From Herminiimonas arsenicoxydans (GTDB lineage Bacteria; Pseudomonadota; Gammaproteobacteria; Burkholderiales; Burkholderiaceae_D), in assembly GCA_000026125.1 (NCBI GenBank), contig CU207211.1, forward strand, positions 186,001 to 250,000: a stretch of 64,000 bases of DNA. The letters are read 5' to 3'. Shown piece by piece: positions 32,004 to 41,719 of this stretch. Position numbers and translations under genes: made by a program. Below the pieces are notes generated by a model. The model ran no database searches and had not been told where the DNA came from. It was given only the letters and a program-made list of their open reading frames with translations. Position 1 is the first letter of the stretch. Each line of letters begins with the position of its first letter.

Positions 32004-33686
32004 ATGGATAAATTTTGGCTGCAATCATATCCGAAGGGCGTGCCGGCAGAGATTGATTTCACCCAGTACGATTCGCTGGTGGAGCTGCTGGAAGAGTCGT
32101 TCCGCAAATACGCCGATCGTCACGCGTATGTCTGCATGGATAAATTCCTGACCTACGCTGAAGTCGATACGCTCTCGCAAAAACTGGGCGCATGGCTGCA
32201 AGGCACAGGCTTGCAAAAAGGCGCACGCGTGGCGCTGATGATGCCGAATGTATTGCAGTATCCGGTTGCGCTGGCCGCTGTGTTGCGTGCCGGCTATGTG
32301 GTCGTCAATGTCAATCCCTTGTACAAGCCGCGCGAGCTGCAGCATCAACTGGTCGATTCCGGTGCGGAAGCAATTATTATTCTGGAGAATTTCGCCACTA
32401 CGCTGGAAAAGATAATCGTCAGCACGCAGATCAAGCATGTGGTGGTGGCGACCATGGGCGATATGCTGGGCGGCTTGAAAGGCCTTCTCGTCAATTTTGT
32501 AGTGCGGCACGTCAAAAAAATGGTGCCGGCTTTTTCGTTGCCGCAGGCAGTTTCATTCAAGGATGTATTGGCGCAAGCCGCTCACATGCACTTGCAGAGG
32601 CCGCTTCTGGGACCGCAGGACATCGCGTTTCTGCAGTATACCGGCGGCACTACCGGCACCGCCAAGGGGGCGATGCTCACGCATCGCAATATCGTCGCCA
32701 ATATTCTGCAGAATGAAGCCTGGATCTGGCCGGTATTGCGCAAGGAGCCGCCGGACAAGACGCTGAATTTTGTCTGCGCGCTGCCGCTTTATCATATCTT
32801 CGCGTTGACGGCCTGCTGCATGCTGGGTACCCGGCTGGGCGTGATGAATATCCTGATCCCGAATCCGCGCGATATTCCCAGTCTCGTCAAGGAGCTGATG
32901 AAGTACAAGATCAACCTGTTGCCTGCAGTGAATACGCTGTACAACGGCTTGCTGAATAATCCCGATTTTGCAAAAGTCGATTTTTCCGAGCTCAAACTGT
33001 GTAACGGCGGTGGCATGGCCGTACAGCAGGTTGTCAATGATCGTTGGCGAGTAGTTACCGGATGCTCGATCATTGAAGGTTACGGCTTGTCCGAAACCTC
33101 GCCGGTAGCGACTTCGAACCCGGTTGAAACGACAGAATTTTCCGGCACGATAGGCTTGCCGGTACCGTCGACTGAAGTGATGATCCTTGACAGCAATGAC
33201 AATGAAGTTGCACTCGGCTTGTCCGGCGAGATTGCGATACGCGGCCCGCAGGTAATGGCAGGTTACTGGAACAATCCTGCTGAAACGGCACAGGCGATGA
33301 CGGCTGACGGATTTTTCAAGACCGGCGATATCGGCGTCATGGATGCGCGCGGTTACACGAGGATTGTCGATCGCAAGAAAGACATGATTCTGGTGTCCGG
33401 TTTCAATGTCTATCCGAGTGAAATTGAAAACGTGGTCGCCGGACATCCAGGCGTGCTGGAATGCGCCTGCATAGGCGTGCCGGATGAGCATACAGGTGAA
33501 GCGGTCAAACTGTTTGTCGTGCGCCGCGACCCTGCATTGACTGCAGAAGCCCTGATGGCCTTCTGCAAGGAACAATTTACCGGTTACAAGAAGCCGAAAA
33601 TGATAGAGTTCCGAACGGAGTTGCCGAAATCGAATGTCGGCAAGATACTGCGGCGCGAATTGCGCGATGAAATCAAGACGACTTGA
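32004..33686 (+). CDS. fadD: Long-chain fatty acid--CoA ligase FadD
   Basis: 560 residues from the ATG at 32004 behind a strong GAGGTGGAG. The adenylate-forming motifs are all present: the P-loop 'YTGGTTGTAKGAMLTHRN', 'GYGLSETSPVAT', 'FFKTGDIGVMDARGY', 'IVDRKKDMILVSGFNVYPSEIE' and the C-terminal catalytic lysine in 'LPKSNVGKILRREL'. It activates long-chain fatty acids to acyl-CoA at the inner membrane for beta-oxidation. A thioesterase of the reverse reaction type (YciA-like) is convergent right after it. Confidence 0.93.
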   Translation: MDKFWLQSYPKGVPAEIDFTQYDSLVELLEESFRKYADRHAYVCMDKFLTYAEVDTLSQKLGAWLQGTGLQKGARVALMMPNVLQYPVALAAVLRAGYVVVNVNPLYKPRELQHQLVDSGAEAIIILENFATTLEKIIVSTQIKHVVVATMGDMLGGLKGLLVNFVVRHVKKMVPAFSLPQAVSFKDVLAQAAHMHLQRPLLGPQDIAFLQYTGGTTGTAKGAMLTHRNIVANILQNEAWIWPVLRKEPPDKTLNFVCALPLYHIFALTACCMLGTRLGVMNILIPNPRDIPSLVKELMKYKINLLPAVNTLYNGLLNNPDFAKVDFSELKLCNGGGMAVQQVVNDRWRVVTGCSIIEGYGLSETSPVATSNPVETTEFSGTIGLPVPSTEVMILDSNDNEVALGLSGEIAIRGPQVMAGYWNNPAETAQAMTADGFFKTGDIGVMDARGYTRIVDRKKDMILVSGFNVYPSEIENVVAGHPGVLECACIGVPDEHTGEAVKLFVVRRDPALTAEALMAFCKEQFTGYKKPKMIEFRTELPKSNVGKILRRELRDEIKTT

Positions 33687-33753
33687 GCTTGAACTTCAGC
33701 GGCCAGTTCGCTGGCAGCGCGAAAGGCGCTGCATTGTCCCACTCTCGTTGTAA

Positions 33754-34170
33754 TTATTTGTGTGGCAGGATCGGCGGCGGCAGGTGGCGCGGCTTGCGGT
33801 TGTCATCGGTGGCGACGTAGGTCAGGGTGGCTTCTGTCACTTTCACAATTTCTACTTCCAGGCGATTGCGTTCTGCGTAGCATTCCACGTTCACGGTGAT
33901 CGAGGTATTGCCGACCTTGACAATTTCAGCGTAGATCGACAACAGGTCGCCGACGAATACCGGATGCTTGAATAAAAATGAATTCACTGCAATCGTGACA
34001 ACACGACCGTTGGCGCGGCGGGTGGCGCATACGGCACCCGCCAGATCGACCTGCGCCATGATCCAGCCGCCGAATACGTCGCCATGCATATTGGAATCAT
34101 GCGGCATCGGTACGACGCGCATTTGCGGGATTTTCCCTGCAGGCAGGTCTGTGTGGTGTTCGCTTGCCAT
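33754..34170 (-). CDS. Acyl-CoA thioesterase, YciA type (hotdog fold)
   Basis: 138 residues. A single hotdog domain with the family block 'PHDSNMHGDVFGGWIMAQVDLAGA', whose Asp is the usual catalytic residue, and 'VTIAVNSFLFKHPVFVGDLLSIYAEIVKVGNTSITV'. It hydrolyses acyl-CoA esters to free acids, probably as a hexamer. Start ATG behind GGGAG. It is convergent with fadD and its start lies about 100 bases from that of the ABC exporter on the other strand. Confidence 0.9.
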   Translation of the reverse strand: MASEHHTDLPAGKIPQMRVVPMPHDSNMHGDVFGGWIMAQVDLAGAVCATRRANGRVVTIAVNSFLFKHPVFVGDLLSIYAEIVKVGNTSITVNVECYAERNRLEVEIVKVTEATLTYVATDDNRKPRHLPPPILPHK

Positions 34171-34271
34171 TTTTTCTCCCAGTGGATAATTGAGGTGGTA
34201 TTTTTCGAGCAGTATTGTTAACCGCTACAATCCCGAGACAGAAGCATAAACCATTTGAAAATTTCTCACCC

Positions 34272-36161
34272 ATGCGCCGCTCTTCCGCTTCCTCCGAACC
34301 TGCTCCCTTATCATCCGGCAATCGTAATGACTGGGCTACGCTCAAGACGCTGATCCCGTATTTGTGGACGTACAAATGGCGCGTCGCCCTGGCGTTGCTG
34401 TTCCTGATCGCCGCCAAGTTTGCCAACGTCGGCGTGCCGCTGGTATTGAAACGCCTGATCGACGGTCTCACGATCGATCCAGCCAGCCCGCATGCGCTGC
34501 TGGTTTTGCCGGTTGGCATACTGTTCGCCTATGGCGCGCTACGCCTGTCGACTACCTTGTTTACTGAATTGCGCGAATACACTTTCGCGAAGGTCACGCA
34601 ACGCGCCGTGCGCACGATTGCATTGCAGGTATTCCGCCATTTGCATGCCTTGTCGCTGCGCTTCCATTTGAATCGTCAGACCGGCGGCATGACGCGCGAT
34701 ATCGAGCGCGGCACGCGTGGCATTTCCTCGCTGGTTTCGTACACGCTGTTCAGCATTCTGCCGACACTGGTTGAAATCACACTGGTGCTGGGTTATCTGG
34801 TCCTGCATTACGACATCTGGTTTTCGATCATTACGGCGGTGGCGCTGGTCAGCTATATTGCATTCACCGTGGTGGTGACCGAATGGCGTACGCATTTCCG
34901 TCGCACGATGAACGATCTGGATTCAAAGGCGAATACCAAGGCGATTGATTCGCTGATTAATTACGAAACGGTTAAATATTTCGGTAATGAAGATTACGAA
35001 GCCAAACGCTATGACGAGGGCTTGAAGCGTTACGAAACGGCCGCCGTCAAATCGCAAACGTCCCTGTCGGTATTGAATACCGGGCAATCCAGCATCATCG
35101 CCGTTGCCGTCACGCTGATTCTTTGGCGCGCCACGCAGGGCGTGATCAGCGGGACGATGACGCTGGGCGATCTGGTGCTGGTGAATGCCTTCATGATCCA
35201 GTTGTATATCCCATTGAATTTTCTCGGCGTGATTTATCGCGAGATCAAGCAAAGCCTGGCTGATATGGAACGGCTTTTTTCCCTGCTCGATCAGCACAGG
35301 GAAATTGCCGACAAGCCGAATACGCAGGCACTGGTAGTGCAGGGTGCGGAAGTGAAATTTTCGCATGTCGGCTTCAGTTACGAAGCCAAGCGGCAGATTC
35401 TGTTCGATGTCGATTTCACGATTGCCGCCGGCACAACGACGGCAGTAGTCGGACATAGCGGCTCCGGCAAGTCGACGCTGTCGCGTTTGTTGTTTCGCTT
35501 CTATGATGTCAACGAAGGCGCGATTCTGATCGACGGACAGGATGTGCGTGATGTCACGCAGGCTTCGCTGCGCAATGCCATCGGTATCGTGCCGCAGGAC
35601 ACGGTGCTGTTCAACGATACGATTGAATACAACATCGCTTACGGTAAGCCGGGTGCAAGCAAGGACGATATTGTTGCGGCGGCGAAGTCGGCCTATATTC
35701 ATGATTTCATTGAATCGCTGCCGGACGGTTATGCCACCATGGTCGGCGAACGCGGCCTGAAATTGTCCGGCGGTGAGAAGCAGCGGGTGGCGATTGCGCG
35801 TACCTTGCTCAAGCATCCGGCTATTTTAATTTTCGACGAAGCGACCTCGGCACTCGATTCAAAAGCAGAGCAGGCGATTCAGGCGCAGTTGAAAGAGATT
35901 GCGAAGGATAGAACGACGATGGTTATCGCCCACCGCTTGTCGACTATTGTGGATGCGGCGCAGATACTGGTGCTGGATCACGGTCGCATAGTCGAGCGCG
36001 GCACGCATGCGCAATTGCTGGCGGCAGATGGTGCCTATGCCCAGATGTGGGCGCGCCAGCAGGCGCGACAGGATGAATCGCCAGCCTCCCCAACTGACGA
36101 CGATGCTGTCGCCGAGTCCTTGCTGCATGAGTTGCACACCGATATGCTACCTGACGCATAA
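34272..36161 (+). CDS. Atm1/HMT1-type ABC exporter (fused half-transporter)
   Basis: About 629 residues from the ATG at 34272. A six-helix type IV permease domain is followed by an ATPase domain with Walker A 'GHSGSGKST', signature 'LSGGEKQRV', Walker B 'ILIFDEATSALD' and the H-loop 'MVIAHRLSTIV'. The Atm1-family segments 'FHLNRQTGGMTRDIERGTRGI' and 'INYETVKYFGNEDYE' are clear. Bacterial Atm1 proteins export glutathione conjugates and heavy-metal complexes and are tied to redox and metal balance. The short cytoplasmic N-terminus is poorly conserved, so the exact start is uncertain (an upstream ATG is at 34215). Confidence 0.9.
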   Translation: MRRSSASSEPAPLSSGNRNDWATLKTLIPYLWTYKWRVALALLFLIAAKFANVGVPLVLKRLIDGLTIDPASPHALLVLPVGILFAYGALRLSTTLFTELREYTFAKVTQRAVRTIALQVFRHLHALSLRFHLNRQTGGMTRDIERGTRGISSLVSYTLFSILPTLVEITLVLGYLVLHYDIWFSIITAVALVSYIAFTVVVTEWRTHFRRTMNDLDSKANTKAIDSLINYETVKYFGNEDYEAKRYDEGLKRYETAAVKSQTSLSVLNTGQSSIIAVAVTLILWRATQGVISGTMTLGDLVLVNAFMIQLYIPLNFLGVIYREIKQSLADMERLFSLLDQHREIADKPNTQALVVQGAEVKFSHVGFSYEAKRQILFDVDFTIAAGTTTAVVGHSGSGKSTLSRLLFRFYDVNEGAILIDGQDVRDVTQASLRNAIGIVPQDTVLFNDTIEYNIAYGKPGASKDDIVAAAKSAYIHDFIESLPDGYATMVGERGLKLSGGEKQRVAIARTLLKHPAILIFDEATSALDSKAEQAIQAQLKEIAKDRTTMVIAHRLSTIVDAAQILVLDHGRIVERGTHAQLLAADGAYAQMWARQQARQDESPASPTDDDAVAESLLHELHTDMLPDA

Positions 36162-36437
36162 AGCCCCGTGCGCCGATGCGCGGCGTACTGGTCGGGAAGC
36201 GCGGCGCTGAAATTTGTTTGGGTTTTCTGCTGGAACGCATCTCGCAAATTAATTGTTAGCAGGCCCCAAGGAACTCGCATTAAAAAGAGTTACTCTATCT
36301 GTCATTAATTACACGCAAGAATGCGACGTACAGGAATGCGTGCAGATGGTTGGCGCCAGCAGGATGCAATATGGCGCGGAACTTGAACTGCTTGCTGCGA
36401 GCCTTATTCATCACCTCACCGTATTCAAGGAGACATC

Positions 36438-37340
36438 ATGAAATCGACCACGCTGCTGAAGACCCTGATCGGCGCTGCAATGATGAGCACGTTAATGACG
36501 GCAGCGCAGGCACAGGAGTTGAGCGGCACGCTGAAAAAAATCAAGGAAACAGGCGAGATCACAATCGGCTATCGCGAATCGTCGATTCCATTTTCCTTCC
36601 TGGATGACAAGCAGCAGCCGATAGGCTACGCGATGGATCTGTGCATGAAGATCGTGGGGACCGTCAAGGCGGATCTGAAACTGCCGGCGCTCAAGGTCAA
36701 GCTGCAACCCGTTACCTCCAGCAATCGCATACCCTTATTGAATAACGGCACCATCGATCTGGAGTGCGGCTCGACCACCAATTCGATTGCGCGGCAGGAA
36801 CAGGTTGCATTCGGTCCGACCTACTTTGTGATCAATGTGACGGCAGCCGTCAAGAAATCATCCAACATCAATACCATCGCGCAGCTGGACGGCAAGACCG
36901 TATCGACGACATCGGGTACAACCTCCGTGCCCTTGTTGAAGGCATACAAGAAAGCCGGCAACGCGCAGGTGAAGGAAATCTACGGCAAGGATCATGCAGA
37001 GGCTTTCCTGTTGATGGCCGATGACAGGGCGGCCGCATTCGTGATGGACGACATCCTGCTGGCAGGACAGATCGCCAACGCCAAACGACCTGGAGACTAC
37101 AAGATACTGCCGGAATCCCTGCGTCAGGAGCCATACAGCATGATGTTGCGCAAGGGCGATCCGCAGTTCAAGGCCCTGGTGGATAAATCGATCACTGCAG
37201 TCATGCAATCGGGCGAAATCGACAAGATCTACGCCAAATGGTTTACGACGCCGATTCCGCCCAAAGGCCTGAACCTGAATTTCCCGATGACGCCGGCGAT
37301 CAAGGAAGCGTTCAAGCACCCGAACGACAAGGGTATCTGA
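36438..37340 (+). CDS. gltI: Glutamate/aspartate ABC transporter, periplasmic binding protein
   Basis: 300 residues. A signal peptide (cleaved near QAQA) precedes a class II periplasmic binding fold with 'GEITIGYRESSIPFSFLDD', 'TSSNRIPLLNNGTIDLECGSTTNS', 'TSGTTSVPLL' and 'AFVMDDILLAG'. The C-terminal 'FTTPIPPKGLNLNF' is characteristic of GltI. It captures acidic amino acids for the GltJK-GltL transporter. It is the first gene of a four-gene operon, with an AAGGAG ribosome binding site about 6 bases from the ATG. The ~275 bases upstream have no gene. Confidence 0.94.
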   Translation: MKSTTLLKTLIGAAMMSTLMTAAQAQELSGTLKKIKETGEITIGYRESSIPFSFLDDKQQPIGYAMDLCMKIVGTVKADLKLPALKVKLQPVTSSNRIPLLNNGTIDLECGSTTNSIARQEQVAFGPTYFVINVTAAVKKSSNINTIAQLDGKTVSTTSGTTSVPLLKAYKKAGNAQVKEIYGKDHAEAFLLMADDRAAAFVMDDILLAGQIANAKRPGDYKILPESLRQEPYSMMLRKGDPQFKALVDKSITAVMQSGEIDKIYAKWFTTPIPPKGLNLNFPMTPAIKEAFKHPNDKGI

Positions 37341-37380
37341 ACCGGGACGTCGCCATGAATGCAGCGAGGAGGGCGAGAGC

Positions 37381-38112
37381 ATGAATCTTGGCATTTTCCT
37401 GGAGCAGGTTCCTGACGGTGACGGCACCTGGGGCTATATGCTGTTGTCAGGATTGGGCTGGACGCTGGCGGTCGCTTTCTTTGCGTGGATATTTGCGTTT
37501 GTGCTGGGCTCGCTGATCGGTATTGCGCGAACGACGGAAAAGCGCTGGCTGGTGGGTCTGGGCGGCGCCTACGTCGAATTGTTCCGCAACATTCCGCTGC
37601 TGGTGCAATTTTTCGTCTGGTACTTTGTGATTCCGGGTTTGGTCCCCGCCGTCAAGACCTGGGTCATCACGCTGGATCCGACGATACATCAATTCGTCAC
37701 GGCCATCATCTGCCTCGGATTTTTTACCTCGTCGCGCATCGCCGAACAAGTGCGCTCCGGCATACAATCGCTGCCGCGCGGCCAGCGCAATGCAGGGTAT
37801 GCGCTGGGATTGACGGGCATGCAAACCTATCGTTTCGTCTTGTTGCCGATGGCGTACCGGATCATCATCCCGCCGCTGACATCCGAGCTGATGAACCTGA
37901 TCAAGAATACTGCTGTAGCGTATTCGATCGGCCTGGTTGAACTGTTTTTCCGCACGCGGGAAATGGGCGAGATGACCTTCCGTTACTTCGAAGCATTTGG
38001 TGCTGCGACCCTGATGTACGTGGTCATTGCCATGCTGGCCAATCGCGTGATGGCATTGGTGGAGCGACGCACTGCCGTGCCCGGATTGATTGCCGGAGGC
38101 AAGCATGGGTGA
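37381..38112 (+). CDS. gltJ: Glutamate/aspartate ABC transporter permease GltJ
   Basis: 243 residues with about five membrane helices, and the polar amino-acid permease motifs 'RNIPLLVQFFVWYFVIPGLVP' and the EAA loop 'RGQRNAGYALGLTGMQTYRFVLLPMAYRIIIPPLTSELMNLIKNTAV'. It pairs with GltK to form the inner-membrane channel. Ribosome binding site GCGAGGAGG. Its end overlaps the gltK start by 8 bases. Confidence 0.94.
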   Translation: MNLGIFLEQVPDGDGTWGYMLLSGLGWTLAVAFFAWIFAFVLGSLIGIARTTEKRWLVGLGGAYVELFRNIPLLVQFFVWYFVIPGLVPAVKTWVITLDPTIHQFVTAIICLGFFTSSRIAEQVRSGIQSLPRGQRNAGYALGLTGMQTYRFVLLPMAYRIIIPPLTSELMNLIKNTAVAYSIGLVELFFRTREMGEMTFRYFEAFGAATLMYVVIAMLANRVMALVERRTAVPGLIAGGKHG

Positions 38113-38791
38113 TCTCGATTTTGATGTGATCAGTCGCACCTGGCCTTATCTTTTAAGCGGCCTCAAATACACGCTGCAACTGACATTAACGGCGGCAATC
38201 GGCGGCGTCCTGTTCGGTACGCTGCTGGCGCTGGCACGTCTGTCTTCATTCAAGTCGCTGGCATTCCTGGCCGCCGCCTACGTGAATTTGATGCGTTCGA
38301 TTCCGCTGCTGCTGGTGATCTTCTGGTTTTATTTTCTGGTGCCGGTCGTACTGCAAACGATTACAGGATCGGAGCGGCCGGTGCAGTTGGGGGCTGATCG
38401 ATCTGCCTACATTACCTTCATCATGTTCGAGGCGGCTTATTTTTGCGAGATTATGCGTGCCGGTATCCAGAGCATTTCAAAGGGACAGGTGAATGCCGCC
38501 TACGCGCTGGGTTTGTCTTATGCGCAAGCTATGCGGCTGGTCGTGCTGCCGCAAGCCTTCCGCAATATGCTGCCGATCCTGCTGACGCAAACCATCGTGC
38601 TGTTTCAGGATGTCTCGCTGGTGTCGCTGCTGAACGTGACTGATTTTGTCGGTGCCTCGGTCAAGATCGCGCAACGCGACAGTCGCGTGGTTGAAATGTA
38701 TCTGTTTGTCGCCATCGTTTATTTCGTACTCAGCTTCGCACTGTCGAGCATGGTCAAGCAATTGCAAAAACGTATCGCCATCATTCGCTAG
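38105..38791 (+). CDS. gltK: Glutamate/aspartate ABC transporter permease GltK
   Basis: 228 residues. A second permease of the same family, with 'MRSIPLLLVIFWFYFLVPVVL' and the EAA loop 'KGQVNAAYALGLSYAQAMRLVVLPQAFRNMLPILLTQTIVLFQDVSL'. The ATG at 38105 overlaps the gltJ stop, showing translational coupling; an in-frame start at 38090 would lie deeper inside gltJ. Confidence 0.94.
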   Translation: MGDLDFDVISRTWPYLLSGLKYTLQLTLTAAIGGVLFGTLLALARLSSFKSLAFLAAAYVNLMRSIPLLLVIFWFYFLVPVVLQTITGSERPVQLGADRSAYITFIMFEAAYFCEIMRAGIQSISKGQVNAAYALGLSYAQAMRLVVLPQAFRNMLPILLTQTIVLFQDVSLVSLLNVTDFVGASVKIAQRDSRVVEMYLFVAIVYFVLSFALSSMVKQLQKRIAIIR

Positions 38792-38801
38792 GGACAAGAA
38801 C

Positions 38802-39527
38802 ATGATTGAAATGAAAAATGTGAGCAAATGGTATGGCAGCTTTCAGGTCCTGAACGATTGCACGACGAGCGTTGCGAAGGGCGATGTGGTCGTGGTGTGC
38901 GGCCCATCCGGTTCGGGGAAATCGACATTGATAAAAACAGTCAACGGACTGGAGCCGTTTCAAAAAGGCAGCATTACGGTCGATGGCATTTCGGTCGGCG
39001 ATCCGAAAACCAATCTGCCGGCCCTGCGCTCCCGCATAGGCATGGTGTTCCAGAATTTCGAGTTGTTCCCCCATCTTTCCATACGTGAAAATCTGACGCT
39101 GGGACAAATCAGGGTGCTGGGCCGTAGCGAAGAAGAAGCTGCCGAGCGCGGTCTGAAGTATCTTGATCGGGTAGGCCTGATTGCACAGAAAGACAAGTTT
39201 CCGGGGCAGCTATCCGGCGGTCAGCAACAGCGTGTGGCGATTGCCCGTGCCTTGGCGATGGACCCGATTGCGATGCTGTTCGACGAACCGACCTCGGCGC
39301 TCGATCCCGAAATGATCAATGAAGTGCTGGATGTCATGGTCGGTCTGGCGCAGGACGGCATGACGATGATGGTGGTCACGCATGAAATGGGATTTGCCAG
39401 AAAAGTGGCGAATCGCGTGATTTTCATGGATCAGGGAACGATAGTCGAAGATTGCACGAAAGACGAATTCTTCGGCACCGTGCGTTCGGATCGCGCGCGC
39501 GATTTTCTGGCGAAAATTATTCATTAG
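38802..39527 (+). CDS. gltL: Glutamate/aspartate ABC transporter ATPase GltL
   Basis: 241 residues from the ATG at 38802, 10 bases after gltK. Walker A is 'GPSGSGKST', the Q-loop 'GMVFQNFELFPHL', the signature 'LSGGQQQRVAIARAL', Walker B 'AMLFDEPTSALDPEM' and the H-loop 'MMVVTHEMGFA'. It powers import by the GltIJK complex. It closes the glt operon; no obvious terminator follows before pyrC, 96 bases on. Confidence 0.95.
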   Translation: MIEMKNVSKWYGSFQVLNDCTTSVAKGDVVVVCGPSGSGKSTLIKTVNGLEPFQKGSITVDGISVGDPKTNLPALRSRIGMVFQNFELFPHLSIRENLTLGQIRVLGRSEEEAAERGLKYLDRVGLIAQKDKFPGQLSGGQQQRVAIARALAMDPIAMLFDEPTSALDPEMINEVLDVMVGLAQDGMTMMVVTHEMGFARKVANRVIFMDQGTIVEDCTKDEFFGTVRSDRARDFLAKIIH

Positions 39528-39623
39528 CTACTTCCTGGCGCGATCATCTTGTCTTGTTGCCACGACGAGGCATTTTCGCAATGCGAACGGGTAAAATAGC
39601 GGCAGTCCGAACAACGAGCTGCC

Positions 39624-40682
39624 ATGATCATGAATTCTGCATCCACCCGACCTTCCAGCATCACCATCACGCGTCCTGACGATTGGCATCTGCACTTGCG
39701 CGATGGCGCGACGATTGCCTCCGTTCTGCCCGATACTGCGCGGCAATTTGCGCGCGCCATCGTGATGCCGAATCTCAAGCCGCCGGTGACCACGACGGCG
39801 CAAGCGGTCGCTTACCGCGAACGTATACTGGCGGCCTTGCCGGCCGGCATGCAGTTCGAGCCCTTGATGACCCTGTACCTGACCAACAATACGCCGCCGG
39901 AAGAAATCCAGCGTGCCAGGGACAGTGGCGTGGTGCATGCGGTCAAACTGTATCCGGCCGGTGCAACCACCAATTCCGATGCGGGCGTCAGCGATTTGTC
40001 CAAATGCTATAAAACGCTGGAGGCCATGCAAAAAATCGGCATGCCTTTTCTCGTGCATGGTGAAGTCACCGATCCGAATGTGGATATTTTTGATCGCGAA
40101 GCCGTGTTCATTGACCGCGTGATGCAACCGCTGCGTCGCGACATGCCTGAATTGAAAGTGGTTTTCGAACACATCACTACCAAAGATGCGGCGCAATACG
40201 TGGCCGAAGCGGACCGCCACGTCGCTGCGACGATCACCGCGCATCATTTGCTGTACAACCGCAATGAAATTTTCAAAGGCGGAATCCGTCCGCATTATTA
40301 CTGCCTGCCGGTATTGAAACGTGAATTGCACAGGCAGGCGCTGGTGGCGGCAGCAACTTCCGGCAGCAACAAATTCTTCCTCGGCACCGATTCCGCGCCG
40401 CACCCGAAAGGCCTGAAAGAACACGCCTGTGGTTGTGCCGGTTGCTACACCGCCTTGCATGCGATGGAGTTGTACACGCAAGCCTTCGATCAGGCGGATG
40501 CGCTGGACAAACTGGAGCAGTTTGCCAGTTTCAACGGCCCGGATTTTTACAGTTTGCCGCGCAATACCGGCACCATTACCTTGCGACGTGAAGAGTGGCA
40601 AGTGCCGGGCGAGTTGCCCTTGGGCGAGACGACGCTGGTGCCATTGAATGGCGGAGAGACGATAGGCTGGAAGTTCGTTTGA
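39624..40682 (+). CDS. pyrC: Dihydroorotase PyrC
   Basis: 352 residues, the length of the E. coli-type (class II) enzyme. Zinc-site '[10 protein letters not shown]' at the N-terminus, the carboxylated-lysine region '[18 protein letters not shown]', 'FLVHGEV', '[16 protein letters not shown]' and '[16 protein letters not shown]' with the catalytic Asp. It closes carbamoyl-aspartate to dihydroorotate in pyrimidine synthesis. Start at 39624 or the ATG two codons later. Confidence 0.96.
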   Translation: MIMNSASTRPSSITITRPDDWHLHLRDGATIASVLPDTARQFARAIVMPNLKPPVTTTAQAVAYRERILAALPAGMQFEPLMTLYLTNNTPPEEIQRARDSGVVHAVKLYPAGATTNSDAGVSDLSKCYKTLEAMQKIGMPFLVHGEVTDPNVDIFDREAVFIDRVMQPLRRDMPELKVVFEHITTKDAAQYVAEADRHVAATITAHHLLYNRNEIFKGGIRPHYYCLPVLKRELHRQALVAAATSGSNKFFLGTDSAPHPKGLKEHACGCAGCYTALHAMELYTQAFDQADALDKLEQFASFNGPDFYSLPRNTGTITLRREEWQVPGELPLGETTLVPLNGGETIGWKFV

Positions 40683-40743
40683 GCATGTGTGCGGTCGAGC
40701 CATCTTTATCCGGCCGAACTGGAACGACAGCGATGATGGTTCG

Positions 40744-41583
40744 ATGAAGCAGTCTTTTCTGGATGGCATTATCTGGTCCAGGCCGTGGCTTGCCAGTGTG
40801 CGCGCCACGGGCGAGGCAATCGCGCAGGCACCCGACTGGCGGCTGGAATTAAACCGCCGAGTAGCCGCGCTGGGTGTGCGCAATCATCGTGATTTGCCGA
40901 TTCAATTCGTTGCGCAATCCGACTTGCCTGCGGGCCTGGCATATGAAGCCTTCATCAGCCAGACCGGCTGCGTGCCTACCCGCGACAATCTGCACGATTT
41001 TTTCAACGCGCTGGTATGGCTGACCTTCCCGCGCATCAAAGTCCAGTTGAACGCCTTGCAAGCCCGCGAGATCGAACGCGCCGCAGCGGAAAACACGACC
41101 AAACCACGCGGCAAGTTGCGCGATGCTGCCACCATATTCGATGAAAACGCCGTGCTGCTCCTGACCGCCAGAAGCGAACTGGTGCAAGCCTTGCGCGCGC
41201 ATGAGTGGGAACAGGTATTCGTCAAACGACGGAACGACTTTGTTCAGGACTGCGAGGTTTTTCTATTCGGCCATGCCTTGATGGAAAAGCTGGTTGCACC
41301 GTACAAGGCGATTACCGGCCATGCGTGGATCGTGACACTGGATATGCCTGATGCCGCGCTGGCGGCTGCAGATACGGATGTGCGGCAGTGGATCGATATC
41401 ACAGTCGCACGGCAACTGGCGCAAGGCTTGAGTACTGCGGATTTTTCACCCTTGCCGGTGCTGGGCGTGCCCGGCTGGTGGCCGGATCAGGACGATGCAT
41501 TTTATCGGGACGTCAGCGTTTTCCGGCCCAAGCGGCGCAGCTTAACGTCGGATGTGTCTTGCCTGGAAAATATGCAAAAGTGA
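40744..41583 (+). CDS. DUF3025 domain protein
   Basis: 279 residues from the ATG at 40744. Recognised as DUF3025 by 'LPIQFVAQSDLPAGLAYEAFI', 'PTRDNLHDFFNALVWLTFPRIKVQLNALQA' and 'LTARSELVQALRAHEWEQVFV'. No signal peptide or membrane helix. The function is unknown. It lies 61 bases after pyrC on the same strand and ends in a strong terminator, so the two are probably cotranscribed. Confidence 0.85.
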   Translation: MKQSFLDGIIWSRPWLASVRATGEAIAQAPDWRLELNRRVAALGVRNHRDLPIQFVAQSDLPAGLAYEAFISQTGCVPTRDNLHDFFNALVWLTFPRIKVQLNALQAREIERAAAENTTKPRGKLRDAATIFDENAVLLLTARSELVQALRAHEWEQVFVKRRNDFVQDCEVFLFGHALMEKLVAPYKAITGHAWIVTLDMPDAALAAADTDVRQWIDITVARQLAQGLSTADFSPLPVLGVPGWWPDQDDAFYRDVSVFRPKRRSLTSDVSCLENMQK

Positions 41584-41640
41584 TTTGCTCTTGAGGTCGC
41601 TGCATGACGGCAGTACGTTGGGAAAACCAGTCTTCCTCTC

Positions 41641-41677
41641 AAAAAAAATGCCTGCAATTAGCAGGCATTTTTTGTTT
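41641..41677. terminator. Bidirectional terminator between DUF3025 gene and autotransporter
   Basis: TGCCTGC / GCAGGCA with an AATTA loop, flanked by AAAAAAAA and TTTTTTG. It serves the convergent genes ending at 41583 and 41720. Confidence 0.9.
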
Positions 41678-41719
41678 GGCACAAACATCGGGCCGCGGGT
41701 GACTACTTGATCAATCCAG

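Noticed and set aside
32553..33575. 340-codon frame antisense to fadD
   Set aside because: Lies wholly within fadD on the other strand, with no motif; a coding shadow.
39528..40883. 451-codon frame antisense to pyrC
   Set aside because: pyrC is a certain gene on the other strand; the antisense product has shadow composition and no motif.
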